A stretch of 64,000 bases of DNA from Marivirga sericea (GTDB lineage Bacteria; Bacteroidota; Bacteroidia; Cytophagales; Cyclobacteriaceae). Under the pieces are notes generated by a model, which was given only the letters and a program-made list of their open reading frames with translations, was not told the origin of the DNA and made no database searches. The position numbers were made by a program, and so were the translations under genes. Each line of letters opens with the position of its first letter. Within the stretch, counting starts at the first letter, position 1. Where the stretch lies: contig NZ_FXAW01000009.1 in assembly GCF_900177665.1 (NCBI RefSeq), positions 1 to 64,000 on the forward strand. The letters are read 5' to 3'. Positions 1 to 7,052 of this stretch are shown here, one piece after another.

Positions 1-520
1 TAGCGTACTTTACGCAAGTGTTCTTCTAACTCTTCTTCAGGCACCTTTAATTCAAGACTATCCATGCTGGCATTGGCCTTAACTGGAGCAGAGTCGATGG
101 CCTGGGTATGACCAGAAACCATTCCTTTTGCTACACACATGCTGAAAATATGCTCAAATACTGATTCGAACACTTCCTCTGGAAATAACTGCCTGGTCCG
201 GCTTAGCGTACTATGCCAGGGCAGTTCCTCATCTATGTCATAGTCCAGGAAAAACAGAATATCTAAACGCATACTGCAATGATCAATCAACTTACGATCG
301 CTGATAATATTTTCTAAGTAACCTACCAGACATAGCTTAAAAAACACGACAGGATCAAGTGATTTTTGACCGCAAAGACCGTAGTATTTGCGTGTTTCTT
401 TATAGAGATAACGCAAGTCCAAAATGTCCTTAAGTCTTCTGTAAAAGCTGTTCAAAGGCACTCTATCAGAGAGCTGGAAGGTGGTAAACAGCTTAGGTTG
501 ATGGGCTTTTTTCCTTGCAA
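1..520 (-). CDS. IS1182-family transposase, N-terminal part (cut by window edge)
   Basis: The minus strand reads openly from about 520 to the window edge without a stop. The translation contains FQLSDRVPLNSFYRRLKDIL, then RKYYGLCGQKSLDPVVFFKL, IDHCSMRLDILFFLDYDID, LPWHSTLSRTRQLFPEEVF and GHTQAIDSAPVKANASMDSL. This is the N-terminal DUF772-like region of IS1182/IS5-type DDE transposases, including the conserved D-I-D-x-E-L-P-W-H-S-T segment and the first catalytic Asp (AIDSAPV). There is no in-frame ATG: an in-frame TGA sits about 24 bases upstream of a TTG at 520-518 followed by QGKK, a common N-terminus in this family, so I take TTG as the likely start. The C-terminal half and the left IS end lie outside the window, so I cannot tell whether the element is intact. 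Confidence 0.85.
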
Positions 521-828
521 GAGTTTATTTAAAAATACTGAAAATCACCTACATATGCCAGCAAATTTTAGCTATTTTTGAGTTGTGCAACAGACACATC
601 AGCTATCGAATCATTATGAAAGGTCATCAAATTACTAAGATTCCCAATCAAAACGATTGATAGCATGACGTTGTGTGCAATTCTCTATATTACTATGCCA
701 TTAACTTCACAAGCTAACGGTAGAGCTTAGAAATTAGAATAAGAAAATGAGGATTACAGGATGCTCATTTATAAAAATATTATAGGGCGTTATTTAAAAT
801 TATGGCAGACACCTAAAATGATTAGACC
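521..828. other. Right end of the IS plus non-coding remnant before the first cassette
   Basis: No gene is supported here. The IS end probably lies near 580-600, where GTTGTGCAAC with its GTTG/CAAC ends (582-591) precedes unrelated sequence; without the other end I cannot define the inverted repeat. From about 668 to 789 there is a possible degenerate attC-like palindrome: GACGTTGTGTGCAATTC on the left, and TTATAGGGCGTTATTTAAAA on the right, ending in a core-like GCGTTA. This would be the site immediately before the SUKH cassette. Confidence 0.35.
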
Positions 829-906
829 ATGTTGAATATAAAAATTTTGATTCTGGCTATTACATTATTAACTTCTTATAAAGTGGAGTATGAAAGCAAC
901 AATTCA

Positions 907-1536
907 ATGTCAGAAAATTGGAAAACGTATAAGAAATATTTAGAAGATAAGTTGCCTGTTTATTTCAAAAGATTGAATCCTCCAGCAACCAACGAAGAAA
1001 TTGAAGAACTTGAAAATCAAATTGGTTCGGAATTGCCAGAGGAGTTTAAAGCTCTTTATAAATTGAATAATGGGGAGCAAGAATCTTGGTTTAATGGAGG
1101 TGTCATGTGTGGAATGCGAATGTTTACACTTTCACAGATCAAGGCTGAAATAAAGAAACTTAAAGAGATTGAGGATCAATTTAATTTTAACTCAAAATGG
1201 AATGGTGACATTACTCCTGAAGGTACAATAAAATCAGGAGCGTATTATGAAAAGTGGATACCAATTTTTAGTGACAATAATGGAAACTTTATTGGGTTAG
1301 ACTTAGACCCCGATTCCGAGGGAGTATATGGTCAGGTAATAAATTTCGGAACAGATGAATATGACCATTTTATCATCTCTAAATCATTGGTAGAATTTGT
1401 AGATTTTATAAATAAGCAGTTTGAAAATGGGAGAGCTGATAAAGCTATTTTTGAGAACGATAATGGTGAAAATGTAATGTTTGGATTAGCTGTAGAAAGT
1501 CATTTAACAGATGATTTAAGAGAGATAAAAAAGTAA
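907..1536 (+). CDS. SMI1/KNR4 (SUKH) family protein
   Basis: The product is about 209 residues when started at the ATG at 907 (MSENWKTYKKYL). An upstream in-frame ATG at 829 would add a hydrophobic 26-residue leader, but SUKH proteins are cytoplasmic and similarity begins only at LEDKLPVYFKRLNPPATNEE, so the later start is more likely. The SUKH signature is ATNEEIEELENQIGSELPEE followed by FKALYKLNNGEQ, then WIPIFSDNNGNFIGLDLDPD and GQVINFGTDEYDH. Family members often serve as immunity proteins against contact-dependent or polymorphic toxins. No toxin is adjacent, so an orphan immunity role is only possible. The gene has its own unit between attC-like sites at about 789 and 1665. Confidence 0.8.
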   Translation: MSENWKTYKKYLEDKLPVYFKRLNPPATNEEIEELENQIGSELPEEFKALYKLNNGEQESWFNGGVMCGMRMFTLSQIKAEIKKLKEIEDQFNFNSKWNGDITPEGTIKSGAYYEKWIPIFSDNNGNFIGLDLDPDSEGVYGQVINFGTDEYDHFIISKSLVEFVDFINKQFENGRADKAIFENDNGENVMFGLAVESHLTDDLREIKK

Positions 1537-1667
1537 AAGCACACAACACTAAATATAGGTCATTGGGCAAATAGTGCTAAAGCCGAAAATGATTACATTT
1601 AAGAAAATATATAGGGAATTGGTAGTTTGGAGCCTTGAAATGCCCAACGCACTATATTCTTAACGTT
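1537..1667 (+). repeat. attC-like palindrome, family A copy 1
   Basis: An imperfect palindrome begins right after the SUKH stop. The left arm CACTAAATATAGGTCATTGG pairs with the right arm around TGCCCAACGCACTATATTCT. It ends in TAACGTTATGC (core at 1665). The left half recurs at 7060 and 13482 almost verbatim, and the middle (GTTTGGAGCCTTGAA) recurs at 13562. A long palindrome after a stop codon, ending in a GTT core and repeated between unrelated genes, fits an integron attC site. Confidence 0.7.
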
Positions 1668-1722
1668 ATGCAGCACTGGAATCCTCGCCTCATCAACATT
1701 TCCTAATACGAAACTAATTAGT

Positions 1723-1743
1723 TATCTTTGGCGTTAGTAACGC
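1723..1743 (+). promoter_or_regulatory. higBA promoter -7 element and adjoining operator palindrome
   Basis: TATCTTTG at 1723-1730 matches the Bacteroidota -7 consensus TAnnTTTG exactly. It abuts the perfect inverted repeat GCGTTA-G-TAACGC at 1731-1743, placed where the transcription start would be. HigA antitoxins usually repress their own operon from such a palindrome, so this is the probable HigA operator. Both lie inside the cassette, after the core at 1665, so the unit carries its own promoter. Confidence 0.7.
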
Positions 1744-1754
1744 AAAGAGTAATC

Positions 1755-2036
1755 ATGATAAAATCTTTTGGAAGTAAAGAAACAGAGAAGATCTGGAACG
1801 GTCAAAGATCAAAAAAGCTTCCCAACGAAATTCAAAACATTGCCAGAAGAAAATTAAGAATGATTAATAACTCTCAAGATTTACAAGACCTGAGAACTCC
1901 ACCTTCGAATCGGCTGGAAAAATTAGGTGGAAACTTAAAAGAATTCTACAGTATCAGAATAAATAAGCAATGGAGAATAATCTTCAAATGGGAAAATGGA
2001 AATTGCTTTGAAATTGAAATTACGGATTATCATTAA
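1755..2036 (+). CDS. higB: HigB-type (RelE superfamily) toxin
   Basis: This 93-residue protein starts MIKSFGSKETEKIWNGQRSK at the ATG at 1755; an upstream TTG frame overlaps the promoter and operator and is rejected. It is a plasmid-maintenance killer protein of the HigB/RelE fold: KLPNEIQNIARRKLRMINNS, then DLRTPPSNRLEKLGG, YSIRINKQWRIIFKWENG and the C-terminal EIEITDYH. In this family the toxin is a ribosome-dependent mRNA interferase. The toxin-first order and the antitoxin nine bases downstream are the HigBA arrangement. It appears intact. Confidence 0.93.
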   Translation: MIKSFGSKETEKIWNGQRSKKLPNEIQNIARRKLRMINNSQDLQDLRTPPSNRLEKLGGNLKEFYSIRINKQWRIIFKWENGNCFEIEITDYH

Positions 2037-2045
2037 TTTGAGATT

Positions 2046-2345
2046 ATGGAAAAATTAGACAACATACATCCAGGAGAAGTTCTCAATGAAGAGTTCTTAA
2101 TACCCATGGAAATTTCAGCATATAGACTGGCCAAGGATACTTTTATACCTCAAACCCGAATTAGTGAAATTATAAGGGGACGCAGAAAAATTACAGCTGA
2201 CACCGCTTTAAGATTAGCAAAGTACTTTGGAACATCAGCGAAATTTTGGCTTGGTTTGCAAGATGATTTTGACATTGAAGAGGAAAGTAATGACAAACAA
2301 GATGAACTTAATAGCATTCAACCAGCTAATATAAACGCAGCATAA
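2046..2345 (+). CDS. higA: HigA-type antitoxin, XRE-family DNA-binding protein
   Basis: The 99-residue product begins MEKLDNIHPGEVLNEEFLIP, the HPGEVLxEEFL opening typical of HigA, followed by an XRE helix-turn-helix (AYRLAKDTFIPQTRISEIIR, then GRRKITADTALRLAKYFGTS). It should neutralise HigB and repress the operon at the palindrome at 1731-1743. The stop codon TAA at 2343-2345 lies inside the GCAGCATAAC element that begins the next attC-like site, so the coding sequence ends within the recombination site. Confidence 0.93.
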   Translation: MEKLDNIHPGEVLNEEFLIPMEISAYRLAKDTFIPQTRISEIIRGRRKITADTALRLAKYFGTSAKFWLGLQDDFDIEEESNDKQDELNSIQPANINAA

Positions 2346-2567
2346 CGTTGTGTAAAACCCATTTGCTCCGCACCTTGTAGCAAACATTATGCATAGCTTG
2401 CCCGCAATTTATGCTTGCACTTCGTGGCAAGCAGCTTTACATTTAGTTTACCAGCGTGTATGCGGACGTTTTCATTATTATCTAACATTGAAGGTTTGCT
2501 AAAAGCGCATAAATTGCTGCTTTCAGTATTTCATAGCCTAATATAACAAATGGTTTTTATATGGGCG
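2337..2567 (+). repeat. attC-like palindrome, family B copy 1
   Basis: This 231-base imperfect palindrome starts with GCAGCATAAC (2337-2346), a 9/10 match to the reverse complement of GTTATGCAGC at the start of the same unit (1665-1674). The left arm GTAAAACCCATTTGCTC pairs with the right-arm reverse complement ATAAAAACCATTTG, and GCAATTTATGC in the left arm pairs with GCATAAATTGC near 2510. It ends in GGGCGTTGTAAAAC. Related sites lie at 3110 and 12241. Confidence 0.78.
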
Positions 2568-2579
2568 TTGTAAAACATT

Positions 2580-3101
2580 TTGAGTACTCCAATTCACACA
2601 TCGAAAAAGCTAGAGAAGCTGGTTAAGCGTTTAATTGTTGCTGACCATAATTACGAGCATGGAATGCTTGGAAAATGGAATGCCACTATATTTTATGTCG
2701 ACAGAAAAAAGTGCTGGCTTATTTCAAATGCTCGTACACAATATAATGTAATACTTCCTGACATAACATCGAAGGATTTAAAGAATATCGACAATATATT
2801 CTGCGAGACACTTTACGGACAACTATTGTATGACGGAATAATCACTGATTTTGATAAACTTTGTAATATCATCGGTAACCTTATTTTCTTACCAACTGAT
2901 AATGACCGTAAAACTACAGGCTTCCAAAATCACAGAATTGCAGACTTAGAATGGTGGAAACACGAGTTCGGAAGTCTAGAAAATATGCCCTTTAAAGATC
3001 TGACAAATCGATTAAATTATTCTCCTATACACATTGGAGAAAGTCATAAAATGTCAGACTATACAGATGCAATTAAAGAAATGAAGAAGCTACTTAATTA
3101 A
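2580..3101 (+). CDS. DUF6933-like hypothetical protein
   Basis: The predicted protein has 173 residues. The only plausible start is TTG at 2580: the in-frame codon three upstream (2571-2573) is a stop inside the recombination core, and no ATG follows until residue 29. The N-terminal half (SKKLEKLVKRL, NATIFYVDRKKCWLISNART, then QYNVILPDITSKDLKNIDNI) resembles DUF6933, small proteins of unknown function that begin with a helix, contain N-rKk-vvlvNd-tr strands and are scattered on mobile DNA. The C-terminal part (residues 110-173, containing DLEWWKHEFG) is not recognised. It is the only gene in its cassette-like unit, and I see no promoter of its own, so it may depend on readthrough. Confidence 0.6.
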   Translation: MSTPIHTSKKLEKLVKRLIVADHNYEHGMLGKWNATIFYVDRKKCWLISNARTQYNVILPDITSKDLKNIDNIFCETLYGQLLYDGIITDFDKLCNIIGNLIFLPTDNDRKTTGFQNHRIADLEWWKHEFGSLENMPFKDLTNRLNYSPIHIGESHKMSDYTDAIKEMKKLLN

Positions 3102-3109
3102 TAAACAAC

Positions 3110-3440
3110 GTTTTACAACATCACATAAAACCAATTTGCTCAGCACTTTGTAGCAAACCCAGCAGTAACCAGCCAGCAATTTATGCTTTCACTTTGTGGC
3201 AACTTTATCAACGGGCGGACCGAGAATTGTAGGGCTAACTAGCTTTCAAGGTTATTCATTCAACTCAACTATTTGCCATCATCGGGCGGACAAGTTTTTA
3301 CCGACCCGCTGGACTCGCTGTATTGGGACAGCATCACTTTAATCAACAGTGAGCCTTGGTGGAAACCGCATAAATTGCTTAGTTTAGCTTTTCATAGCCA
3401 ACATAGGCAAACAAGTTTTATGTAGGCGTTTGTAGGCGTT
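3110..3440 (+). repeat. attC-like palindrome, family B copy 2 (enlarged)
   Basis: It starts with GTTTTACAAC (3110-3119), the exact reverse complement of GTTGTAAAAC that opens this unit at 2567-2576. The outer left arm CATAAAACCAATTTGCTC pairs with the right end read backwards (CATAAAACTTGTTTGCC). Inner pairs AGCAATTTATGC and GCATAAATTGC match family B. The centre is about 90 bases longer than in the other copies. The right end carries a perfect tandem duplication of TGTAGGCGTT (3421-3430, 3431-3440) at the core. The region 3441-3544 holds no gene. Confidence 0.75.
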
Positions 3441-3544
3441 GGTAACAACCTACAGAATAGCCTCTGATCAAAAGGAGGTTACCTGAAAACTACATTTAAC
3501 TAAAAGAAATCATCTAATATTATCAAGCAGTTTCCTACAATGAA

Positions 3545-3552
3545 TACTTTTG
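3545..3552 (+). promoter_or_regulatory. Putative -7 element for the LytTR gene
   Basis: TACTTTTG matches TAnnTTTG. It lies 35 bases before the ATG at 3587 and downstream of the cassette core at 3438, so this unit seems to have its own promoter. Confidence 0.5.
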
Positions 3553-3586
3553 TGGTTATAAAATTTCTAAATAATGATCAGTGGAA

Positions 3587-4327
3587 ATGAATAAACTGAA
3601 TCCATCCATCAGATATCACTTACTTGTAGGCCTGCTCTTTGCCCTTTGGGGCTTTCTGTTCATGTTTTTTGTCAGGCCCTTTACTGATAACACTACAGGG
3701 TTCTTTTTTTGGATCAGGTCCAGCATCGGATTCAACTTGATCGCTTTCTTAGGATATGCGCTCATAGCTGTGATCCAAAAGGTAATTTATGATAAACTGC
3801 AGAAGTGGTCATTTGGCCTGGAAATTAGCACCCTCTTATTTTTTTACATCCTTCACACGGCAGGTACTTTTGCACTTTACAAAAGCCCATTCATTACTGG
3901 AGGCTATACTTTTCTTCAATGGAACACTGAAATCATGATGAAAGCGGCAATTGTAAACTTAACTTTCCTAGCGATCGCAAGAAACTACCTCATCAAACTA
4001 ATACCTCTTAAGGATGATATCCTGACCATAAAGGGAGATAACAAACTAGATATCTTAAAAATAAAAAAGTCTGAATTGATCTGTGTTTCTAATGCACAGA
4101 ACTATGTGGAGATTTTTTACACCCAAAATAATACGCTTCATTCCAAACTCATTCGTAACTCTTTAAAGAACCTGAAAGAAGAATTTGATTTCCTTATCCA
4201 AGTGCACCGCTCACACCTTATCAACCCCTCTCATTTCAAGTCTTGGAAAAATTCAAACACCATTTACTTGACCGAAATGGACCTTCCCGTTTCCAAAACT
4301 TTCAATAAGGAACTTCTGTCTGCATAG
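3587..4327 (+). CDS. Membrane-anchored LytTR-family transcriptional regulator
   Basis: The 246-residue protein has an N-terminal membrane half with about four segments (LLVGLLFALWGFLFMFFV, FNLIAFLGYALIAVIQ, LLFFYILHTAGTFALY and an uncertain segment around IVNLTFLAIA). The C-terminal LytTR DNA-binding domain (residues about 145-246) includes ELICVSNAQNYVEIFYTQNN, FDFLIQVHRSHLINPSHF and the terminal DLPVSKTFNKELL. LytTR domains bind direct repeats about 21 bases apart, and two such repeat pairs lie just downstream at 4335-4409, before the CPBP gene, which is the likely target. The start is the ATG at 3587; a GTG two codons earlier is also open. No histidine kinase or receiver is seen, so this is a one-component membrane regulator. 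Confidence 0.88.
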   Translation: MNKLNPSIRYHLLVGLLFALWGFLFMFFVRPFTDNTTGFFFWIRSSIGFNLIAFLGYALIAVIQKVIYDKLQKWSFGLEISTLLFFYILHTAGTFALYKSPFITGGYTFLQWNTEIMMKAAIVNLTFLAIARNYLIKLIPLKDDILTIKGDNKLDILKIKKSELICVSNAQNYVEIFYTQNNTLHSKLIRNSLKNLKEEFDFLIQVHRSHLINPSHFKSWKNSNTIYLTEMDLPVSKTFNKELLSA

Positions 4328-4334
4328 TTTTTTG

Positions 4335-4409
4335 TACCTAAAACCAGAGCTTTCCTACCAATCGATTTCACATTAAAATCTTTATACCTAAAAAAAGCGT
4401 TTTCGTACC
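4335..4409 (+). promoter_or_regulatory. Two LytTR-type direct-repeat operators upstream of the CPBP gene
   Basis: TACC occurs at 4335 and 4356, and again at 4385 and 4406. Within each pair the spacing is exactly 21 bases, two helical turns, with an A-rich stretch after the first TACC (TACCTAAAA in both pairs). The pairs are 50 bases apart. LytTR regulators bind pairs of imperfect repeats on one helix face with this spacing, and a LytTR gene ends at 4327. Confidence 0.65.
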
Positions 4410-4480
4410 AAAACACTATAAAAATTCAGAAAACAGGGGTTTTCGACTCAAATTTGTATAGAATCGAAAATCTATAAACA

Positions 4481-5143
4481 ATGAACAAAATCACTACACG
4501 ACAGAACTTAATTCCATTAATTACCTTTAGCATCATTTGTTTCATGTACTTTGGGCCAATTACTCGAACCGTTTTTGAAAATATAATTATCTCTTTAATA
4601 ATCATTGCAGCTAATTATTTTGAATACAAGGGAAAGCTATTTTCAGCAATTGGATTATATCGTGAAAAATTCAATGCGAAAAACTTGTTGGTTATCGCCC
4701 CTTTATTAGCATTTGGACTGTTTTCCTTATATGTAATTGTCCTAGTTCCTGGAATCGAGATGCTCACAGGAGTTCCTATTGATTATTCAAGTATGGACCA
4801 CTTGAAAGGAAATCTTCCAACCACTATTACCTGGATATTAATAGTGTGGGCTACAGCAGCCTTTGGTGAAGAGATTATTTTCCGTGGATACCTTATGCGA
4901 CAGTTCATCAAATTCTTTGGGGACAGTACGATAAGTCTTGTCATTATTATCCTAATAATTTCTAGCTTTTTCGGATATATGCACATGCAGCAAGGAATTA
5001 CAGGACAACTTGTTGCCGGATCTACAGGAGCTCTCTTTGCCATAATATTTGTCATACGCAAATATGATTTGTGGTTTATGATTATGGTACATGGCTTTTT
5101 TAACACCATTGCCTTTGTTAGTATTTACTTAGGATTGGCGTAA
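4481..5143 (+). CDS. CPBP-family intramembrane glutamic endopeptidase
   Basis: The 220-residue protein is largely hydrophobic, with six or more membrane segments. It carries the CPBP (Abi, PF02517) motifs: FGEEIIFRGYLMRQF around residues 127-141 (EExxxR), SSFFGYMHMQQG with a conserved His around 168, and IMVHGFFNTIAF near 202 (HxxxN). Bacterial homologues act in bacteriocin self-immunity, prenyl-protein-type processing or regulated proteolysis; the substrate here is unknown. The preceding LytTR regulator and operators suggest an inducible pair, similar to the LytTR/CPBP pairing in bacteriocin loci, but no bacteriocin-like peptide was found. The ATG at 4481 is well placed. Confidence 0.88.
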   Translation: MNKITTRQNLIPLITFSIICFMYFGPITRTVFENIIISLIIIAANYFEYKGKLFSAIGLYREKFNAKNLLVIAPLLAFGLFSLYVIVLVPGIEMLTGVPIDYSSMDHLKGNLPTTITWILIVWATAAFGEEIIFRGYLMRQFIKFFGDSTISLVIIILIISSFFGYMHMQQGITGQLVAGSTGALFAIIFVIRKYDLWFMIMVHGFFNTIAFVSIYLGLA

Positions 5144-5475
5144 TTTATTCAACTACAAGTAATAAAACATATACCTTAAATTTGCCTAAACGGCCTAATT
5201 GATGTAGCAGATTTTCCATAATTGATTAAATGCCCAATGCATTTTGTCAGATCCTATTTACTGTAAAAAGTATAGTGCTTATATTGCTGAATAAAGTTCG
5301 TTTGAATAACCAATCACTTTCTTTGGCACTAAGTTGAATTGTAAAAGGCAGTTGCCCCACTACATATAGCTTATGGCGGTTACGGTGGTTAAGGAAAATT
5401 TAGTACATTTAATTAAGTATGGTGCCGGCAAGCAAGAAGGCACTTCGAAAACCGCCACAAAGCCATATGCTTAAC
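5144..5475 (+). repeat. Non-coding spacer with attC-like palindrome, family C
   Basis: Nothing codes between 5144 and about 5347. From 5348 to 5476 an imperfect palindrome pairs CATATAGCTTATGGCGGTTA on the left with AACCGCCACAAAGCCATATG on the right and ends in CTTAACGTTGTGGG. The left end is a poor match to the start of its own unit (GTTGGTAACA at 3438), so this boundary is weaker than the others. Confidence 0.6.
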
Positions 5476-5497
5476 GTTGTGGGTAATTTGCAGTAGT

Positions 5498-5518
5498 TAC
5501 CAATTTTTGGTACTTTTG
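5498..5518 (+). promoter_or_regulatory. parDE promoter overlapped by an operator palindrome
   Basis: TACCAA-TTT-TTGGTA (5498-5512) is a perfect inverted repeat that runs into TACTTTTG (5511-5518), an exact TAnnTTTG -7 element. The ATG at 5536 follows after 17 bases. An antitoxin bound here would block the promoter. Confidence 0.65.
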
Positions 5519-5535
5519 TTTAAACATTTATAGTT

Positions 5536-5787
5536 ATGAGCAAAAATACATCTATCTCTCTCGGTAATTATTTCGACCAATTTGTACATGGACAAGTTTC
5601 AGAAGGACGCTATAAGAATGTAAGTGAAGTTATTAGGGCTGGGCTTAGACTCCTAGAAAATGAAGAAAATAAAACTATAGCCCTAAAAAAAGCTATCCAA
5701 GAAGGACTTGATAGTGGAACCGCCCACGACTTTGACCCAATAAAAAATTTGCAGGAATTAAAGGCTAGTAAGAAAGCGAATGGTTAA
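5536..5787 (+). CDS. parD: ParD-type ribbon-helix-helix antitoxin
   Basis: This 83-residue protein has the ParD/CC2985 opening MSKNTSISLGNYFDQFVHGQ followed by EGRYKNVSEVIRAGLRLLEN (a ribbon-helix-helix with the conserved YkNaSEViRaGLRlLE helix) and a C-terminal toxin-binding tail (AIQEGLDSGTAHDFD). It should bind the overlapping palindrome at 5498. The last eight bases overlap the ATG of the downstream ParE frame. It is intact, although its toxin is interrupted. Confidence 0.9.
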   Translation: MSKNTSISLGNYFDQFVHGQVSEGRYKNVSEVIRAGLRLLENEENKTIALKKAIQEGLDSGTAHDFDPIKNLQELKASKKANG

Positions 5788-6079
5788 ATACCAATTAACT
5801 CGAAAAGCTGTAGAAGATCTAAATCGAATTTAGATTTACACTTTTGAAACCAGGTCAGAAGGTCAAGCAGACGATTATTATCAAATGCTTCTTTCAAGGT
5901 GTAATGATATTGCAAATAAACCAAACCTAGGGAAACAATATCCTCAAGTTAAGGATGGCCTTTTAGGAATTAAAACCAATAGACACATAATATTTTATAG
6001 AGTGTTAGATTTTCAAAGGATCGAAATCATAAGAATTCTTCATGGGCGAATGGACATAGCAAGCAGATTAGAGGAATAA
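5780..6079 (+). pseudogene. parE: ParE-type toxin interrupted by an in-frame TAG
   Basis: The frame opens with ATG at 5780, overlapping parD by eight bases, and reads MVKYQLTRKAVEDLNRI, then TAG at 5831-5833, then IYTFETRSEGQADDYYQMLL and a normal ParE body through KTNRHIIFYRVLDFQRIEII to RILHGRMDIASRLEE. In ParE proteins this position is typically the Trp of the LxxIWxYT motif, so a single TGG-to-TAG change would explain the stop. A remnant could restart at ATG 5885, but it would lack the first two helices. Apart from the stop, the frame is undamaged, so the change looks recent. Suppression or a sequencing error cannot be excluded. Confidence 0.88.
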
Positions 6080-6085
6080 GAATAA

Positions 6086-6292
6086 TACCCACAACATAAG
6101 CTAAAAATGCATTTACTTACTGCCTCTAGCAAATTGAACAGGTAAATCCCCACAAAACCAAACGTTTAGTTTCACTCAAAGAGAAAACAAAGTAGGTCTA
6201 TCCATTTAGGACTGAGTTATTGTAGATATGGTTCTGCTTTGCTAATTTAGTACATCGTCCGTTAAATGTAGCAAACGCATTTTAGCAGGTCG
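6086..6292 (+). repeat. attC-like palindrome, family D
   Basis: It begins with TACCCACAAC (6086-6095), the exact reverse complement of GTTGTGGGTA that opens this unit at 5476-5485. AGCTAAAAATGCATTTACTT pairs with the right-arm reverse complement GCTAAAATGCGTTTGCTACA. It ends in GGTCGTTAGGT, whose GTTAGGT fits the classical core GTTRRRY. Confidence 0.78.
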
Positions 6293-6338
6293 TTAGGTTT
6301 AATTTGACCTCATCAAGAAAAGTCATCACAGAATTAAA

Positions 6339-6373
6339 TTATACGTATTTATTTTTTATATTTGAACGTATAA
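6339..6373 (+). promoter_or_regulatory. Promoter of the RHH/PIN module with flanking operator half-sites
   Basis: TATATTTG (6357-6364) matches TAnnTTTG. It lies between TTATACGT (6339-6346) and its perfect inverse ACGTATAA (6366-6373). A ribbon-helix-helix antitoxin bound to both arms would bracket the -7 element. The ATG at 6378 follows closely. Confidence 0.6.
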
Positions 6374-6377
6374 ATAG

Positions 6378-6632
6378 ATGACTATGGACACAAAATTAAC
6401 TTTAAAGCTTAATCAAAAGATTATTGAGAAAGCCAAAGAATATGCCTCCAATAAAAAAATGAGTTTATCACGACTTATTGAAGCCTATTTACAATCCTTA
6501 ACTACGGAAAATAACACCTCAGAATTTGAGATTTCGCCATTTGTGAAAAGCATCTCATCTGGAACTGAAATACCCTCTGATTTGGATCACAAAAAAGTCT
6601 ATTCGGATTATCTAATGGAGAAGTATAAATGA
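6378..6632 (+). CDS. DUF6364-family antitoxin (ribbon-helix-helix)
   Basis: This 84-residue protein reads MTMDTKLTLKLNQKIIEKAK, then EYASNKKMSLSRLIEAYLQS, a short ribbon followed by two helices as in DUF6364/RHH antitoxins. Its tail (SPFVKSISSGTEIPSDLD followed by HKKVYSDYLMEKY) matches the toxin-binding end of antitoxins paired with PIN-domain toxins. It overlaps the toxin by four bases (ATGA), implying translational coupling. A second ATG at 6384 is an equally possible start. Confidence 0.88.
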   Translation: MTMDTKLTLKLNQKIIEKAKEYASNKKMSLSRLIEAYLQSLTTENNTSEFEISPFVKSISSGTEIPSDLDHKKVYSDYLMEKYK

Positions 6633-7051
6633 GCAAAAGGATTTTTATTGACACTAATATTCTCTTAGACTTTTTAGGAGAACGGAAACCTTTTTACGAG
6701 CCGATTGCAAAAATTGCAACTCTAGCAGAAAAAGGAAAATTAACAATTATTGTTTCTCCTATTTCTTTTAAAACGGTAAACAATTTTCTTGCAAAATTCG
6801 AGAGCACAAAGATTGCGAGAGAAAAACTAAGGAAATTTAAAATAATCAGCGAAATATGTTCTTTAGACGAACGTACAATTGAAAAGGGGCTTAATTCGTC
6901 TTTTAACGATTTTGAAGATGCTTTACAATATTTCAGTGCAACAGAATCAGACTGCGAAATAATAATAACAAGAAATGGAAAGGATTTTAAAAAGTCTTTA
7001 CTACCTGTAATGACAGCGGATGAATTTTTAAAATCTTTGAATACAACATAA
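6629..7051 (+). CDS. PIN-domain (VapC-like) ribonuclease toxin
   Basis: The 140-residue protein has the PIN fold acidic residues: RIFIDTNILLDFLGERKPFY (Asp8), a central Glu in TLAEKGK, Asp in SSFNDFEDALQYFSATESDC and the ITRNGKDF motif near residue 118. PIN toxins are Mg-dependent endoribonucleases that cut tRNA or other RNA. It partners with the antitoxin encoded just upstream, and its frame is intact. Confidence 0.92.
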   Translation: MSKRIFIDTNILLDFLGERKPFYEPIAKIATLAEKGKLTIIVSPISFKTVNNFLAKFESTKIAREKLRKFKIISEICSLDERTIEKGLNSSFNDFEDALQYFSATESDCEIIITRNGKDFKKSLLPVMTADEFLKSLNTT

Positions 7052-7052
7052 A

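Noticed and set aside
829-906. N-terminal hydrophobic extension of the SUKH protein
   Set aside because: The leader would export a protein of a cytoplasmic family, and similarity begins after the internal ATG at 907.
1728-1754. TTG start nine codons upstream of higB
   Set aside because: The codons lie inside the -7 element and the operator palindrome; the ATG at 1755 gives a normal HigB length.
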